From Halomonas fontilapidosi (lineage in GTDB: Bacteria > Pseudomonadota > Gammaproteobacteria > Pseudomonadales > Halomonadaceae): a stretch of 64,000 bases of DNA. The stretch is from positions 1 to 64,000 of the forward strand of contig NZ_JACHXQ010000011.1 of assembly GCF_014192285.1 (NCBI RefSeq). The letters are read 5' to 3'. Position 1 is the stretch's first letter. Every line of letters starts with the position of its first letter. The translations under genes and the position numbers were made by a program. Of the stretch, positions 8,436 through 17,452 are shown in pieces. The notes under the pieces are model-generated. The model was not told the DNA's origin, searched no databases, and saw nothing but the letters and a program-made list of their open reading frames with translations.

Positions 8436-9427
8436 CGGCGCGTCACCCAGCGGCGCAGGCGGGTGAGCCAGCGGCGCGGCAGAGAGGGGCGGTGACGCGC
8501 CAGGAACTGTTCGCTTCTCTCGGCCAGCGTGTCCGGGGTGGTGGCCAGGCGCTCGACTTCCAGCCAGCGGTTCCACTCGGCCACCGCCCCCCAGCCCGGC
8601 TCGGAGAGCTGGGCATTGGGCAGTCGATAGTGAAAGGTGGGGCGTGGCTTGACCAGCTTGGTGCGCAGCAGCTCATGGGGGTGGTCCGGGCGCAGGTAGG
8701 CGAACAGTGGAAACATGTCCAGTTCGCGGTTTCGGGTCGGGTTATCGGCCAGATAGTCGTCGATCAGGGTGTCCAGGTCCGGTGCATAATCCGGGTCGAG
8801 TATCTTGAGCGCATAGGCTCGGGGAAAAGGGTTGGCGTGCGGCAGGACCTCGCGGGTGATATCCACGTGAATCTGCTCGCGCAGCCAGGCGGCGCTCAGC
8901 AGGTAGGCCCGCAGGTAGGCCAGCAGGCTTTCCGCTTCGAGGCTTGGCACCTCGGGATTGAGGTGCAGGCCGAAGCCATAGAGCAGACTGGCGTCGGTGC
9001 CCTTGGCGCCCTGGTAGCGCAGTGCCTCGAAGAGGGCATCGAGCTCTTCGAGCTCGTCCCAGGGGACCGGCGGACAAACGATCTCGGTGGGCACCAGGCC
9101 GGTGACCACATCGCCGATCAGCTCCCGGGTCCGGGTATGGAAATCCAGGCGCATGCGCGCCCATTCGCTGTCGCCGGCGGCCTCGGCATCCACCACGGCC
9201 TCGTCCGGATGCGCATACTGGGTGTCCAGCTCGATGCCGAATTCGCCCCAGCGGGTGCCGGCCACCCTGAGGCGATGAGGGCTCAGTACCTCGATGGTGC
9301 CGCCGAACAGCTCGCCGACCAGCTCTGCTGTCTTGCGAGGTGGCAGGCCGGCAAACTCGATCTCGACACCGACGCGACGCGTCTTGCCGTCAGCATTGCG
9401 CGGTTCGGGTGGCGATTGTGGCGTCAT
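8432..9427 (-). CDS. Putative amidoligase (glutamine synthetase-like fold)
   Basis: 331-residue protein of the Amidoligase_2 type, predicted to form amide bonds from a carboxylate and an amine using ATP. Visible motifs are VGVEIEFAG near residue 20, FGIELDTQ, a central LHLNPEVPS and HVDITREVL. These acidic and His residues are the expected metal- and nucleotide-binding positions. The start at 9427 is preceded by AGGATG; the longer open frame upstream is low-complexity and looks spurious. It is followed with a four-base overlap by a gamma-glutamyl hydrolase-type amidotransferase. The pair could make and edit a gamma-glutamyl or peptide-like conjugate, but no product can be named. Confidence 0.8.
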   Translation of the reverse strand: MTPQSPPEPRNADGKTRRVGVEIEFAGLPPRKTAELVGELFGGTIEVLSPHRLRVAGTRWGEFGIELDTQYAHPDEAVVDAEAAGDSEWARMRLDFHTRTRELIGDVVTGLVPTEIVCPPVPWDELEELDALFEALRYQGAKGTDASLLYGFGLHLNPEVPSLEAESLLAYLRAYLLSAAWLREQIHVDITREVLPHANPFPRAYALKILDPDYAPDLDTLIDDYLADNPTRNRELDMFPLFAYLRPDHPHELLRTKLVKPRPTFHYRLPNAQLSEPGWGAVAEWNRWLEVERLATTPDTLAERSEQFLARHRPSLPRRWLTRLRRWVTRR

Positions 9428-9470
9428 GTCGGCATCCTGTAATGCGTGATGTCGGCAGCCTATCATATTG

Positions 9471-9493
9471 CCCCGCGCAGCATGGGCGCGGGG
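9471..9493. other. GC-rich hairpin between amidoligase and mscS-type genes
   Basis: Eight-base perfect arms (CCCCGCGC and GCGCGGGG) enclose a seven-base loop. It lies in the 102-base divergent region and would fold in the 5' leader of the channel mRNA. There is no T-run, so a leader structure is as likely as a terminator. Confidence 0.4.
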
Positions 9494-9529
9494 TTCACCA
9501 GGGAGATCAAATGCCAGGGAGTCTAACGA

Positions 9530-11839
9530 GTGCCTGACGCAAACCGCATGCTGCTGCTGATGCGCAGCCTGCTGGGCTGTCTGCTGCTGCTGTCGACGGC
9601 GGCCCTGGCCCAGTCCACGCCTCTTTCCGTCCTGACACCGGGCAGCGGGGAGCAGCCCGCTTCCCACGATCCCGAGGCCTTCCAGGCCTCGCTGGATGAG
9701 GTGATCACCACGCTCGAGGATGCCGAACAGCGCCAGGCCCTGCTGGAGAGCCTGCGCCAGCTGCAGCAGAGCCATCAACCGGCGGCCGAGGACGCCGGCA
9801 TCACCCGTCCCCAGGGCCTTCTTGGTGCCCTGGCGGATACCATCAACGACCTCGGCGAACAGGCCGAGGCCGGCCAGTCGCCGATGGACGAATGGCGGCG
9901 GCAGCTTCGCCAGGGCTGGTCCGATCTGGTGGACCTGATGGTGCAGACCGGCAATGCCGAGCTGCTGCGCTTCGTCATCGAAATGACCGTGCTACTGGTG
10001 ATCTGGGCCGGGCTGCTGGTGATCCTGATCGCCCTTGGGCGGCTGCTGGCCAAGCGCCGCGATTGGCCGCTGGACCTGCCTCGCGAGCCACGCGCCTGGC
10101 TGCTGATTGTGCACTTCCTGCGCCGCATGCTGCCGTGGACGCTGGCGTTTTTGCTGGTGCTGGGCATCGCCCAACTGGTGCCGGAGAGTTCGGGCCGCAC
10201 CGCATCGCTGGTCATTGCCTATATCGCGCTCTGCGGGCGTACCCTGTCGGTGGTGGTGGAGACGGTAATCTCGGTATTTACCAGCGGTCATCGCTTCATC
10301 GCCGTCCAGATCCTCCAGCAGCAGAGCCTCAGGCCGCTGTTCGTCATTGGCGCGCTGATCGCGCTGGGCGATGCCTTCAACTCCGCTCGCCTCTCGGGGA
10401 TCATGGGCGACGATCTGGCGAGCCTGATGTCGGTGCTGGCCAACGTGCTGGCGGCACTGATCAGTGGTCGCTTCATCCTGCGCTTCAAGCGGCCCATCAA
10501 GCACTTGATCCGTAACCGTCCCTATTCCTTGCGACGCGACAAAGGTAGCTCCTCCGAGGTGGTTCGGCTGGTTGGCGGCTTGTGGCATGTGCCGGCCATG
10601 TTGCTGGTGGGAGGCTCGCTGCTGGCGATCTTCATCACGGTGGGTGATGTGGGGACGGCGCTGGCCCGCTCGATCATCTCCGCATCGCTGCTGGTGCTGA
10701 CCCTGGTCGTCACTGGCCTGATCCGACGGCACGGCGAGCGTCGCGCCAAGCGCCGCCGGCTGAGCGACTATCGCAAGCGCCTGGAGCGCTTCGGCTATGC
10801 GCTGGCTCATGTGCTGGCCTGGATCGCCTTTGCGGAGCTTTCGCTGCAGGTATGGGGGGCGTCGCTGATCGGGATCGGCCAGCAGGGGGTGGCCAGTGTG
10901 CGCATCGGCCAGGCGCTGCTGGCGATTGGCTTCACCGTGCTGCTGGCCTGGTTGATCTGGATCTTTGCCGACACCGCCATCCAGCGCGCCCTGACCAGCC
11001 CCGCACGGGCCCGCGGGCGCCGGGTCAACCTGGCGCGCGCGCAGACCATCACGCCGATGATCCGTAACATCATCTTTGCCACCATCGTGATCGTTGCCTC
11101 GATCGTCGGCCTGGCCAACCTCGGCGTGAACGTCACGCCGCTGCTGGCCGGTGCGGGGGTGATCGGCCTGGCCGTCGGTTTCGGCGCCCAGACCCTGGTA
11201 CAGGACCTGATCACCGGCATCTTCATCCTCATCGAGGATTCGCTGGCGGTGGACGACTTCGTCAGGATCAATGGCCACATTGGCACCGTCGAGGGGCTGA
11301 CGCTGCGTACCGTACGCCTGCGCGACCTGGACGCGGTCGTCCACATCATCACCTTCAGTCGCATCGAGTCCATCCACAACATGTCGCGCCAGTTCGGCAT
11401 CGCCTTGATGCGGGTCCGCATCCCCTTCGACATGAAGATCGACGATGCCACCACCCTGATGCAGGAGACCGCGCTGGAACTGCGCCGGGATCCGATGATG
11501 CGCCACTACATCTGGTCGCCGCTCGAGATGCAGGGCATCGACAGTTTCGACGACGGCTGCGCCATCCTGCGCATGCGCTTCCGTACGGCGCCAGAAATGC
11601 AGTGGGACGTGTCACGGGCCTTCAACCTGCTGCTCAAGCAGCGCATGGAGCAGCAGTCCGTCGACCTCGGCGTGCCGCGGCTCAGCGTCAGCATGGAAGG
11701 ACGTGGCGGGGGCCGCCTGGATGGAACCGGCGAGGGCGCCGAGGAGCGCGATGCCAGCGGTCGGCAGCCCGGTGAGGCCGGTATCGCCGACCCCGCCGGC
11801 GATACCAGCCCCCGAGGCAGCTCCCCGGACCCGGTCTAG
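9530..11839 (+). CDS. Large MscS-family mechanosensitive channel
   Basis: Inner-membrane osmotic safety channel, 769 residues. A signal peptide (residues 1-27, ending ALAQ) is followed by a periplasmic helical domain to about residue 145. Many membrane segments follow and then the MscS pore and beta domain. The pore helix is read as LLAGAGVIGLAVGFGAQTLV, followed by DLITGIFILIED and the VRINGHIGTVEGL beta domain. The C-terminal tail after residue 720 is Gly/Pro-rich and probably disordered. It is over twice the length of E. coli MscS, like the MscK/YbiO/YjeP group. The GTG start is supported by GGGAG eight bases upstream. An ATG at 9511 with its own ribosome site opens an 8-codon frame overlapping this start. 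Confidence 0.92.
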   Translation: MPDANRMLLLMRSLLGCLLLLSTAALAQSTPLSVLTPGSGEQPASHDPEAFQASLDEVITTLEDAEQRQALLESLRQLQQSHQPAAEDAGITRPQGLLGALADTINDLGEQAEAGQSPMDEWRRQLRQGWSDLVDLMVQTGNAELLRFVIEMTVLLVIWAGLLVILIALGRLLAKRRDWPLDLPREPRAWLLIVHFLRRMLPWTLAFLLVLGIAQLVPESSGRTASLVIAYIALCGRTLSVVVETVISVFTSGHRFIAVQILQQQSLRPLFVIGALIALGDAFNSARLSGIMGDDLASLMSVLANVLAALISGRFILRFKRPIKHLIRNRPYSLRRDKGSSSEVVRLVGGLWHVPAMLLVGGSLLAIFITVGDVGTALARSIISASLLVLTLVVTGLIRRHGERRAKRRRLSDYRKRLERFGYALAHVLAWIAFAELSLQVWGASLIGIGQQGVASVRIGQALLAIGFTVLLAWLIWIFADTAIQRALTSPARARGRRVNLARAQTITPMIRNIIFATIVIVASIVGLANLGVNVTPLLAGAGVIGLAVGFGAQTLVQDLITGIFILIEDSLAVDDFVRINGHIGTVEGLTLRTVRLRDLDAVVHIITFSRIESIHNMSRQFGIALMRVRIPFDMKIDDATTLMQETALELRRDPMMRHYIWSPLEMQGIDSFDDGCAILRMRFRTAPEMQWDVSRAFNLLLKQRMEQQSVDLGVPRLSVSMEGRGGGRLDGTGEGAEERDASGRQPGEAGIADPAGDTSPRGSSPDPV

Positions 11840-11958
11840 TCACGCATGGCGCGGCATGGGATCACTGTCGAACGTCGCGACAGCCTGCCTCTGAAGGTCT
11901 CCCGCCTGTGCCGTGAGGGGGCCTTCCCTTGGCTGGAGCCGGTTCATGAGGAGTGGCT

Positions 11959-12099
11959 ATGGACGCAAAGGCAGCAGGCGAGCGAATTTTGGATATAACG
12001 TCTAGTTTTAGTGAACGTTGTAAAGGATCAACAGCTTTCGTGAGCATTGGCAGGCTGCTCGTGCTGGATAAACGTGCTGGCACGTTCGCACCGGCATAG
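11959..12099 (+). pseudogene. Small ORF resembling the N-terminus of a TetR regulator
   Basis: The interval 11840-12145 has no full gene. Inside it a 46-codon frame starts at 11959 with a good GAGGAG site. It reads AGERILDITSSFSERC and later IGRLLVLDKRAGTF, reminiscent of the first helices and recognition region of TetR proteins (RILD-A-LF-E-G pattern), but it stops at 12097-12099 before any ligand domain. Base composition drops sharply from about 11980, unlike the flanking genes. It may be a decayed regulator fragment brought in with the neighbouring cytochrome gene, or a chance frame. Nothing else was recognised in the gap apart from a 16-base palindrome at 12071-12086. Confidence 0.3.
12071..12086. 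promoter_or_regulatory. Perfect palindrome upstream of the cytochrome b561 gene
   Basis: AACGTGC-TG-GCACGTT is a 16-base perfect inverted repeat 60 bases before the cytochrome start. It could be an operator or a small hairpin. No regulator can be assigned. Confidence 0.3.
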
Positions 12100-12145
12100 A
12101 GTGCGTCTTTACTATCTGTTAGCCCATCGACAAAGGGGGGAGGAG

Positions 12146-12673
12146 ATGACTGATCCCGGCCGCTACTCGGCTATATCTACTATCAATCATTGGGTTACCG
12201 CATTGCTTGTCGTCGTGATGCTTGTGCTCGGCTTCGCAGCGGGGGCAGCACCCTCAGAGGCGATAGCAGAATATGTGATGGCGGTTCATATTTCGTTGGG
12301 ATTCTTTGTGTTGATCTTCGTCGCCTGGAGGGTGATGTTCAGGCTGTACGAAGGCTTCCCCGCAAACGTCGGGCCAACGGCAATGGAGCGCTGGGCTGCC
12401 TATTTGGTACACCGGGCGATACTCATTCTACTCGCACTCCAGGTCGTCAGTGGACCAATGTATCTGTTCACGGAGAACGAATGCATGGATGTCTTCGGGT
12501 GGTTTTCCGTTTGCGTACCACTGGAGAGCCTATCGATTATCCATGAGCCTATGGAATGGATCCATTTGAACATTGGCATATATGTCCTTCCGGCTTTACT
12601 TATGCTGCATTTTCTCGGCGCCATCCGGCACTACGCAGTGGACAAGAGACAGGAAACACCTTCAGACCTGTAA
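12146..12673 (+). CDS. Cytochrome b561 family protein
   Basis: Di-haem membrane cytochrome of the bacterial CybB type that moves electrons between quinol and a partner such as superoxide or a periplasmic donor. The 175-residue protein has four hydrophobic segments. Candidate haem His residues are in STINHWVTA (His15), VMAVHISLG, EPMEWIHLNIG and LMLHFLGAIRHY. GGGGAGGAG precedes the ATG. Codon choice (ATA, TTG, CTA, AGG) and lower GC differ from the neighbours and point to horizontal acquisition. It is bounded by integron-like cores and is the only gene of the putative cassette. Confidence 0.88.
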   Translation: MTDPGRYSAISTINHWVTALLVVVMLVLGFAAGAAPSEAIAEYVMAVHISLGFFVLIFVAWRVMFRLYEGFPANVGPTAMERWAAYLVHRAILILLALQVVSGPMYLFTENECMDVFGWFSVCVPLESLSIIHEPMEWIHLNIGIYVLPALLMLHFLGAIRHYAVDKRQETPSDL

Positions 12674-12690
12674 GCCATTTCGCGTTGCAG

Positions 12691-12781
12691 CTCTAACAAG
12701 GGCAGCAACCGGCGCAGGGTTAACCGTCGGCTTCAGAACGAGCGATCCGCTGCTTCGCCGTTCCAAATCGGCGCGTTAGCC
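12691..12781 (+). repeat. attC-like recombination site
   Basis: The 91-base segment starts with CTCTAAC 18 bases after the cytochrome stop and ends with GTTAGCC. The outer pair CTAAC/GTTAG is complementary. An inner pair AACCGGCG (12707-12714) and CGCCGTT (12756-12762) is complementary apart from one extra C, which would be an extrahelical base. Spacing, length and inner/outer box order match attC sites (about 57-141 bases). The terminal residues outside the CTAAC core do not pair. Confidence 0.5.
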
Positions 12782-12874
12782 GAGCGTTATATCGGTACAA
12801 CCTGATCGTGCTTCCCGTCAAAAGATCGAACGGGCCGTTAGCTTTACCTTTTCCTGTCCCCCATCGGCGTCGCC

Positions 12875-13615
12875 TTACAGTGTCTCTTCCAGGAGCATGG
12901 CGAGCCGCTTATGGTGCAGGGCATCGGCGGCCGCGTCGTAGGACGGGGCATCCTTGGCGGTGAAGCCGTGGGCGGCGCCCTTGTAGAGCTCCGTGGTGAA
13001 GTGCACGCCGGCCCGGGCCAATGCCTCGTCCAGGCGGGCGATCTGCTCGGGCGGCAACAGCGCATCCTGGTCGGCATGACCGAAATAGACCCGCGCTTCG
13101 ATGGCATTGACCACCTGCGCGGGACTGTCGGGACCGTCATCCGGTGCCAGGCGAGCCGAGTGGAAGCCGGCCGCGGCGGCCACGCGATCAGGGTGTTGGG
13201 CCGCCATGCGCAGTGCGAAAGCGCCGGTCATGCAGTAGCCGACCACGCCCACCTCGCCGTGTGCGAACTCGGCTTCGCTATCGAGGCAGCTCAGCAGGGC
13301 GCGGAAGTCTCGAGCCTGTGCTTCGGGTGTCAGGCGGGCGGCATAGTCGAGCAGGGTCGGCCGCACGTCCGGGTCGCGAAAGGACGTGCCCTCCGGTACC
13401 ACCCTGCCTGCTGCGTCGCGGTAGTAGAGGTTGGGCATCAGCACGGCGTAGCCGTTGTCGGCGATCTGCTGGGCCTTCTCGTGATAGCAGGGGCGCAGGC
13501 CGCCGATATCGGAGAACAGCACCACCGCCGGCAGCGGGCCGGCGGCGTTGTCGGGCGTGACGATATAGGCATCGATGGTGCCGTCGGCGGCGGGAATGTC
13601 GATGGCGCGAAACAT
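12875..13615 (-). CDS. Dienelactone hydrolase family protein
   Basis: Alpha/beta-hydrolase of the DLH type, 246 residues. The nucleophile Cys is in GVVGYCMTGAFA, the Asp in FGHADQDALLPP and the His in GAAHGFTAKD, giving the Cys-Asp-His triad of carboxymethylenebutenolidase relatives. The N-terminus (DGTIDAYIVTPDNA) is typical of DLH proteins. Substrate is uncertain, since many DLH homologues act on other esters or lactones. It lies downstream of cdd on the same strand with a 66-base gap. It may be read through from the deo operon or be independent. Confidence 0.9.
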   Translation of the reverse strand: MFRAIDIPAADGTIDAYIVTPDNAAGPLPAVVLFSDIGGLRPCYHEKAQQIADNGYAVLMPNLYYRDAAGRVVPEGTSFRDPDVRPTLLDYAARLTPEAQARDFRALLSCLDSEAEFAHGEVGVVGYCMTGAFALRMAAQHPDRVAAAAGFHSARLAPDDGPDSPAQVVNAIEARVYFGHADQDALLPPEQIARLDEALARAGVHFTTELYKGAAHGFTAKDAPSYDAAADALHHKRLAMLLEETL

Positions 13616-13681
13616 GAGCAGGCTCCGACGTTTCCAGAGTGAGAGACGAAAGCATAGCCGCTGTCACCAGTCTTGCAGGGC

Positions 13682-14089
13682 CTAGGGGCTCAGGTTCTCG
13701 GGCCCGAAGGAGTCCGGCAGCAGCGCCTCCATGTCGTACGTCTTGAGCAATCCGCCCTCGGCATCCACCACGCGGATGCGGGTCTCGGGGGTGGCGAACT
13801 CGCGGATGCGCTGGCGGCAGTCGCCGCAGGGCGTGCAGAGGTGCCGGCCGGGACCGATCACCCAGACCTCGCGCAGCTGGCGCTCGCCGGCGCTGGCCAT
13901 GGCGGCGAGCGCCGAGGCCTCGGCGCAGATGCCCTTGTAGTGGGCCACCTCCACGTTGGCCCCGGCGTAGCGGGTGCCGCTCTCGCTGACTACCAGGGCG
14001 CCCACCGGATGGCGGGAGTAGGGCGCATAGGCGCGCTCGCGCACCGCCAGCAGTGCCGCGACGATGTCGGTATCGACGGTCTCGTTCAT
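13682..14089 (-). CDS. cdd: Cytidine deaminase
   Basis: Zinc enzyme converting cytidine and deoxycytidine to uridine and deoxyuridine, 135 residues, the short homotetrameric type. The zinc site is CAEASAL (Cys55, proton shuttle Glu57) and PCGDC (Cys88, Cys91). The start overlaps the deoD stop by four bases. It closes the nupC-deoCABD-cdd operon, so pyrimidine nucleoside salvage is co-expressed with nucleoside cleavage. Confidence 0.96.
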   Translation of the reverse strand: MNETVDTDIVAALLAVRERAYAPYSRHPVGALVVSESGTRYAGANVEVAHYKGICAEASALAAMASAGERQLREVWVIGPGRHLCTPCGDCRQRIREFATPETRIRVVDAEGGLLKTYDMEALLPDSFGPENLSP

Positions 14090-14820
14090 GACGTGATTCC
14101 CTTTGCCGCGTCATCGCGCAGCACGCTCTCCAGGGCGATCTCCATCATCTCGTCGAAGCTTCGCTCGCGCGCGGTGCTGTCGAGGGAGTCGCCCTTGAGG
14201 ATATGGTCGGAGACGGTACAGACGGTGGCCGCGCGGGCGCCGAACTCGGCGGCAACACCATAGAGGCCGGCGGCCTCCATCTCCACGCCGACGATAGCGT
14301 AGCGTTTGAGCAGCTCGGCGGTCTCCGGCCGCGGGTCGTAGAAGAGATCCGCCGAAAAGAGGTTGCCGATCCGCGCTGCCACGCCAAGATCACTGGCGGC
14401 GTCGGCCAGCGCTCGCGTCAGGGCGAAGTCGGCGGTGGCGGCGAAGTCCATGCCGCCGAACCGCGTGCGGTTGACGCCGGAGTCGGTGCAGGCACCCAGG
14501 CCGATCACGACGTCGCGCACCGCCACGTCGTCGCGTACCGCACCGCACGAACCGACACGAATCAGCGTGCCCACGCCGTACTCGGTGATCAGCTCCTTGG
14601 CGTAGATGGAGACCGAGGGAATGCCCATGCCATGGCCCATCACCGAGATCTCGCGGCCCTTGTAGCGTCCGGTATAGCCGGACATGCTGCGCACCGTGTT
14701 GACCTCGCGCACCTCGTCGAGAAAGGTCTCGGCGATGTAGCGGGCGCGCAGCGGGTCGCCGGGCATCAGTACGGTATCGGCGAAATCGCCGCGCTCGGCA
14801 TTGATATGGGGTGTGGCCAT
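14086..14820 (-). CDS. deoD: Purine nucleoside phosphorylase, DeoD type
   Basis: Hexameric phosphorylase that splits purine (deoxy)nucleosides with phosphate into base and (deoxy)ribose-1-phosphate. The 244-residue protein begins [20 protein letters not shown]. It has the phosphate-binding MPGDPLRA and GHGMGIPS segments, RVGSCGAV, and [11 protein letters not shown] with the substrate Glu, plus the catalytic Asp in VSDHILKG. The start overlaps the deoB stop by one base (TGATG). Length equals that of E. coli DeoD (239) within a few residues. Confidence 0.97.
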   Translation of the reverse strand: MATPHINAERGDFADTVLMPGDPLRARYIAETFLDEVREVNTVRSMSGYTGRYKGREISVMGHGMGIPSVSIYAKELITEYGVGTLIRVGSCGAVRDDVAVRDVVIGLGACTDSGVNRTRFGGMDFAATADFALTRALADAASDLGVAARIGNLFSADLFYDPRPETAELLKRYAIVGVEMEAAGLYGVAAEFGARAATVCTVSDHILKGDSLDSTARERSFDEMMEIALESVLRDDAAKGITS

Positions 14821-16115
14821 CAGTGACCTCCCGTTGCGTTGGATAGCGGGGTGGAAGACGCGGCAGATGGAAGAAAGCTCTCGCCGTCGTCCATGGGCGC
14901 AAGGCCCAGGTGGCTCGCCAGGCTCTGGCCGATGTCGGCGAAGGTCTCGCGGGCCCCCAGCGGGCCCGCGGTGAGGCCGGCGCCCAGCGCCAGCACCGGA
15001 ATGTGCTCGCGAGTATGGTCGGTGCCCGTCCAGGTGGGGTCGCAGCCATGGTCAGCGGTGAGAATCAGCAGGTCATCGTCCTGCAGCTTGCCCAGCAGCT
15101 CGGGCAGGCGAGCGTCGAAGTGCTCGAGGGCTGCGGCGTAGCCGGCCACGTCACGGCGGTGACCGTGAACCATGTCGAAATCCACGAAGTTGGTCATGAT
15201 CAGGCTGTGCGCGCCGGTGTCGTCCATGGCCGCCAGGGTGGCATCCATCAGGGCGTCATGGCCGCTGGCCTTCAGCGTTCGCGTGATGCCGCAGTGGGCG
15301 TAGATATCGGCGATCTTGCCGATGCCCACCACCGTGCCGCCATCGTCATGCAGCTTCTGAAGCACCGTCGGGGCGGGTGGCTCGACGCTGTAGTCGCGAC
15401 GATTTGCCGTGCGGGTGAAGCTGGCGGCGTCCGTGCCGGCCGCCCTTTCGCCGAGAAAGGGGCGGGCGATCACCCGGCCGATGTTGTAGGGCGCGAGCAG
15501 CCGGCGGGCGGTCTCGCAGACAGAATAGAGCCGCTCCAGGCCGAAAGCCTCTTCATGGGCGGCGATCTGGAACACCGAGTCTGCCGAGGTATAGACGATG
15601 GGCTTGCCACTCTCGACGTGTGCCTCGCCGAGCCGGGTGATGATCTCGGTGCCGGAGGCGTGGCAGTCGCCGATTACGCCGGGTAGCCCCGCCTCCTGCA
15701 CCAGGGCCTCAAGCAACTCGGGCGGGAAACTCTGCTGCTTGTTCGGGAAATAGCCCCACTCGAAGCGCACCGGGACGCCGGCGATTTCCCAGTGACCGGA
15801 GGGCGTGTCCTTGCCGGAGGAGAGCTCCCGGGCATGGCCCCAGGCGCCGACGACCGCGTCAGGCAGCGTGAGGCCCTCGGCCCAGTTGCCGGTGCTGGCG
15901 TGGTGGGCATGCAAGAGCCCCAGGCGTGCCAGATTCGGCAGCTCTAGCGGCCCTTGGCGGCCCGCGCCGGGGCCACTTGGAAGGTCGCATGCTCCGCGGG
16001 CACAGGCGGCGGCGATATGACCCAGGGTATCGGCACCGGCATCGCCGAAACGGGCGGCATCCGGCGTTGCGCCGATGCCGAAGGAGTCGAGCACGAGCAC
16101 GATGGCGCGGGTCAT
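14820..16115 (-). CDS. deoB: Phosphopentomutase
   Basis: Alkaline-phosphatase-fold mutase that interconverts (deoxy)ribose-1-phosphate and -5-phosphate, linking the phosphorylases to DeoC. The 431-residue protein starts [16 protein letters not shown] with the first metal Asp. It later has the [11 protein letters not shown] phosphothreonine segment, [13 protein letters not shown] and [11 protein letters not shown] metal motifs, and TDHTREHIP. Its start overlaps the deoA stop by four bases (16112-16115). Confidence 0.97.
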   Translation of the reverse strand: MTRAIVLVLDSFGIGATPDAARFGDAGADTLGHIAAACARGACDLPSGPGAGRQGPLELPNLARLGLLHAHHASTGNWAEGLTLPDAVVGAWGHARELSSGKDTPSGHWEIAGVPVRFEWGYFPNKQQSFPPELLEALVQEAGLPGVIGDCHASGTEIITRLGEAHVESGKPIVYTSADSVFQIAAHEEAFGLERLYSVCETARRLLAPYNIGRVIARPFLGERAAGTDAASFTRTANRRDYSVEPPAPTVLQKLHDDGGTVVGIGKIADIYAHCGITRTLKASGHDALMDATLAAMDDTGAHSLIMTNFVDFDMVHGHRRDVAGYAAALEHFDARLPELLGKLQDDDLLILTADHGCDPTWTGTDHTREHIPVLALGAGLTAGPLGARETFADIGQSLASHLGLAPMDDGESFLPSAASSTPLSNATGGH

Positions 16116-17452
16116 GGGGCCTCCCGACGGATGATGTCATGAATCAGCGGTAGGGACGTGACAGGGCCATCGCCTACCTGGATGGCGTCGCGGACCTGCC
16201 GGGCAGCCCGATCGGCGTCGTCGGCGCTGGCGGCGTGAACCAGCGCCAGCGGGCGCTCGGCGTCCACGGCTTCGCCCAGGGAAGCGATGCGTGATAGCCC
16301 GACGGCGGGGTCGATGGCCTCGCCGGGGGCGCGTCGGCCACCGCCAAGGGCCACCACGGCCAGGCCCAGGGCGCGGGTATCGATCTCCTCGATCCGGCCT
16401 GGGTGCGTGGCATGCACTGCTCGAGTGACCGGCGCCTCGGGCAGATAGCGGCCGGGGTCCTCCAGCAGGTCACGGGGGCCGCCGAGCCCGGCCACCATGC
16501 GCGCAAAACGCTCGGCGGCCGCTCCTGAGGCCAGCGTCTCGTCGAGCCGCACCAGGGCCGCATCGCGAGAGTCGGCCAGGCGGCCAGCCAGCAGCAGCTC
16601 GGCGGCCAGGTCGCGGGTGACGGCCAGCAGGCGGCCGTGGCGCTTCTCGCCGCCGAGCAGGCGCAGCGCCTCGCGCACTTCGATGGCATTGCCGGCGCAG
16701 GGGGACAGCGGCTGACTCATGTCGGTGACCAGCGCGGTGGTCGGTGTCCCGGCCCGGCTTGCCACCTCGGCGATGGTCTCGGCGAGTTCACGAGATTTTT
16801 CGGCAGTGGGCATAAAGGCCCCGCTGCCGCTCTTGACGTCCATCACCAGCGCATCCAGGCCGCAGGCCAGCTTCTTGCCGAGAATCGAGCTGACGATCAG
16901 CGGCAGCGACTCCACGGTGGCGGTGACGTCGCGCACCGCGTAGAGGCGGCTGTCGGCCGGCGCCAGGTCGGCGGTCTGGCCGATGATCGCCACGCCGACT
17001 TCCTTGACCAGGCGGCGAAAGGTGGCGGTATCCGGCGTGACGGAGTAGCCGGGGATCGCCTCAAGCTTGTCCAGCGTGCCGCCGGTATGGCCCAGTCCAC
17101 GGCCGGAGACCATCGGCACGTGCCCGCCACAGGCGGCGATCCAGGGGCCGAGCACCAGCGAGACGAGGTCGCCCACGCCGCCGGTGGAGTGCTTGTCGAG
17201 CACCGGCCCGGGCAGGTCGAGGTCGGGCCAGGCGAGCACCTCGCCGGAGTCGCGGATCGCCTCGGTCAATGCCACCGTCTCCTCGGCCTCCATGCCCCGC
17301 AGGAAAATCGCCATGGCCAGGGCTCCCACCTGGGCATCCGAGAGGCTGCCATCGGCGATGCCGGCGACCAGCTGCCGGATCGCGTCGCGGCCCAGGGCGA
17401 GGCCGTCGCGCTTGGCGCGGATCAGTTCCTGGGGGAGCGTCTGGCGGCCCAT
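16112..17452 (-). CDS. deoA: Thymidine phosphorylase
   Basis: Glycosyltransferase family 3 enzyme that cleaves thymidine and deoxyuridine with phosphate. The 446-residue protein starts [17 protein letters not shown]. Phosphate-binding [28 protein letters not shown] and [20 protein letters not shown] are clear family signatures. Length agrees with E. coli DeoA (440). The start shares a base with the deoC stop, consistent with translational coupling. Confidence 0.97.
   Translation of the reverse strand: MGRQTLPQELIRAKRDGLALGRDAIRQLVAGIADGSLSDAQVGALAMAIFLRGMEAEETVALTEAIRDSGEVLAWPDLDLPGPVLDKHSTGGVGDLVSLVLGPWIAACGGHVPMVSGRGLGHTGGTLDKLEAIPGYSVTPDTATFRRLVKEVGVAIIGQTADLAPADSRLYAVRDVTATVESLPLIVSSILGKKLACGLDALVMDVKSGSGAFMPTAEKSRELAETIAEVASRAGTPTTALVTDMSQPLSPCAGNAIEVREALRLLGGEKRHGRLLAVTRDLAAELLLAGRLADSRDAALVRLDETLASGAAAERFARMVAGLGGPRDLLEDPGRYLPEAPVTRAVHATHPGRIEEIDTRALGLAVVALGGGRRAPGEAIDPAVGLSRIASLGEAVDAERPLALVHAASADDADRAARQVRDAIQVGDGPVTSLPLIHDIIRREAP

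Larger units (their letters stand above)
12118..12781 (+). mobile_element. Candidate solitary integron-type gene cassette
   Basis: The cytochrome b561 gene is bounded by two copies of GTTAGCC, at 12118-12124 and 12775-12781. The first lies 21 bases before the ATG and the second 101 bases after the stop. In integron cassettes the recombination point is G^TT of a GTTRRRY core on each side, and a single gene fills nearly all the space between, exactly as here. An attC-like structure lies at the 3' side. The cassette is AT-richer than its surroundings. GTTAGCC departs from the consensus core at one base, and no integrase or second convincing cassette is visible. This is therefore a supported but unproven call. 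Confidence 0.5.

Noticed and set aside
9992-11506. 504-codon minus-strand frame opposite the MscS-type gene
   Set aside because: Composition (Gln, His, Arg, Asp) is typical of an antisense shadow and the plus-strand channel motifs are unambiguous.
11999-12124. An attC or attI site immediately upstream of the cytochrome cassette
   Set aside because: The only candidate pairing (TAAC near 11999 with GTTA at 12118) lacks inner boxes.
12797-12843. A second attC-like site ending in GTTAGCT at 12837-12843
   Set aside because: Only a short CCCGT/ACGGG hairpin is present and the outer boxes do not pair, so it is not supported as a separate cassette.
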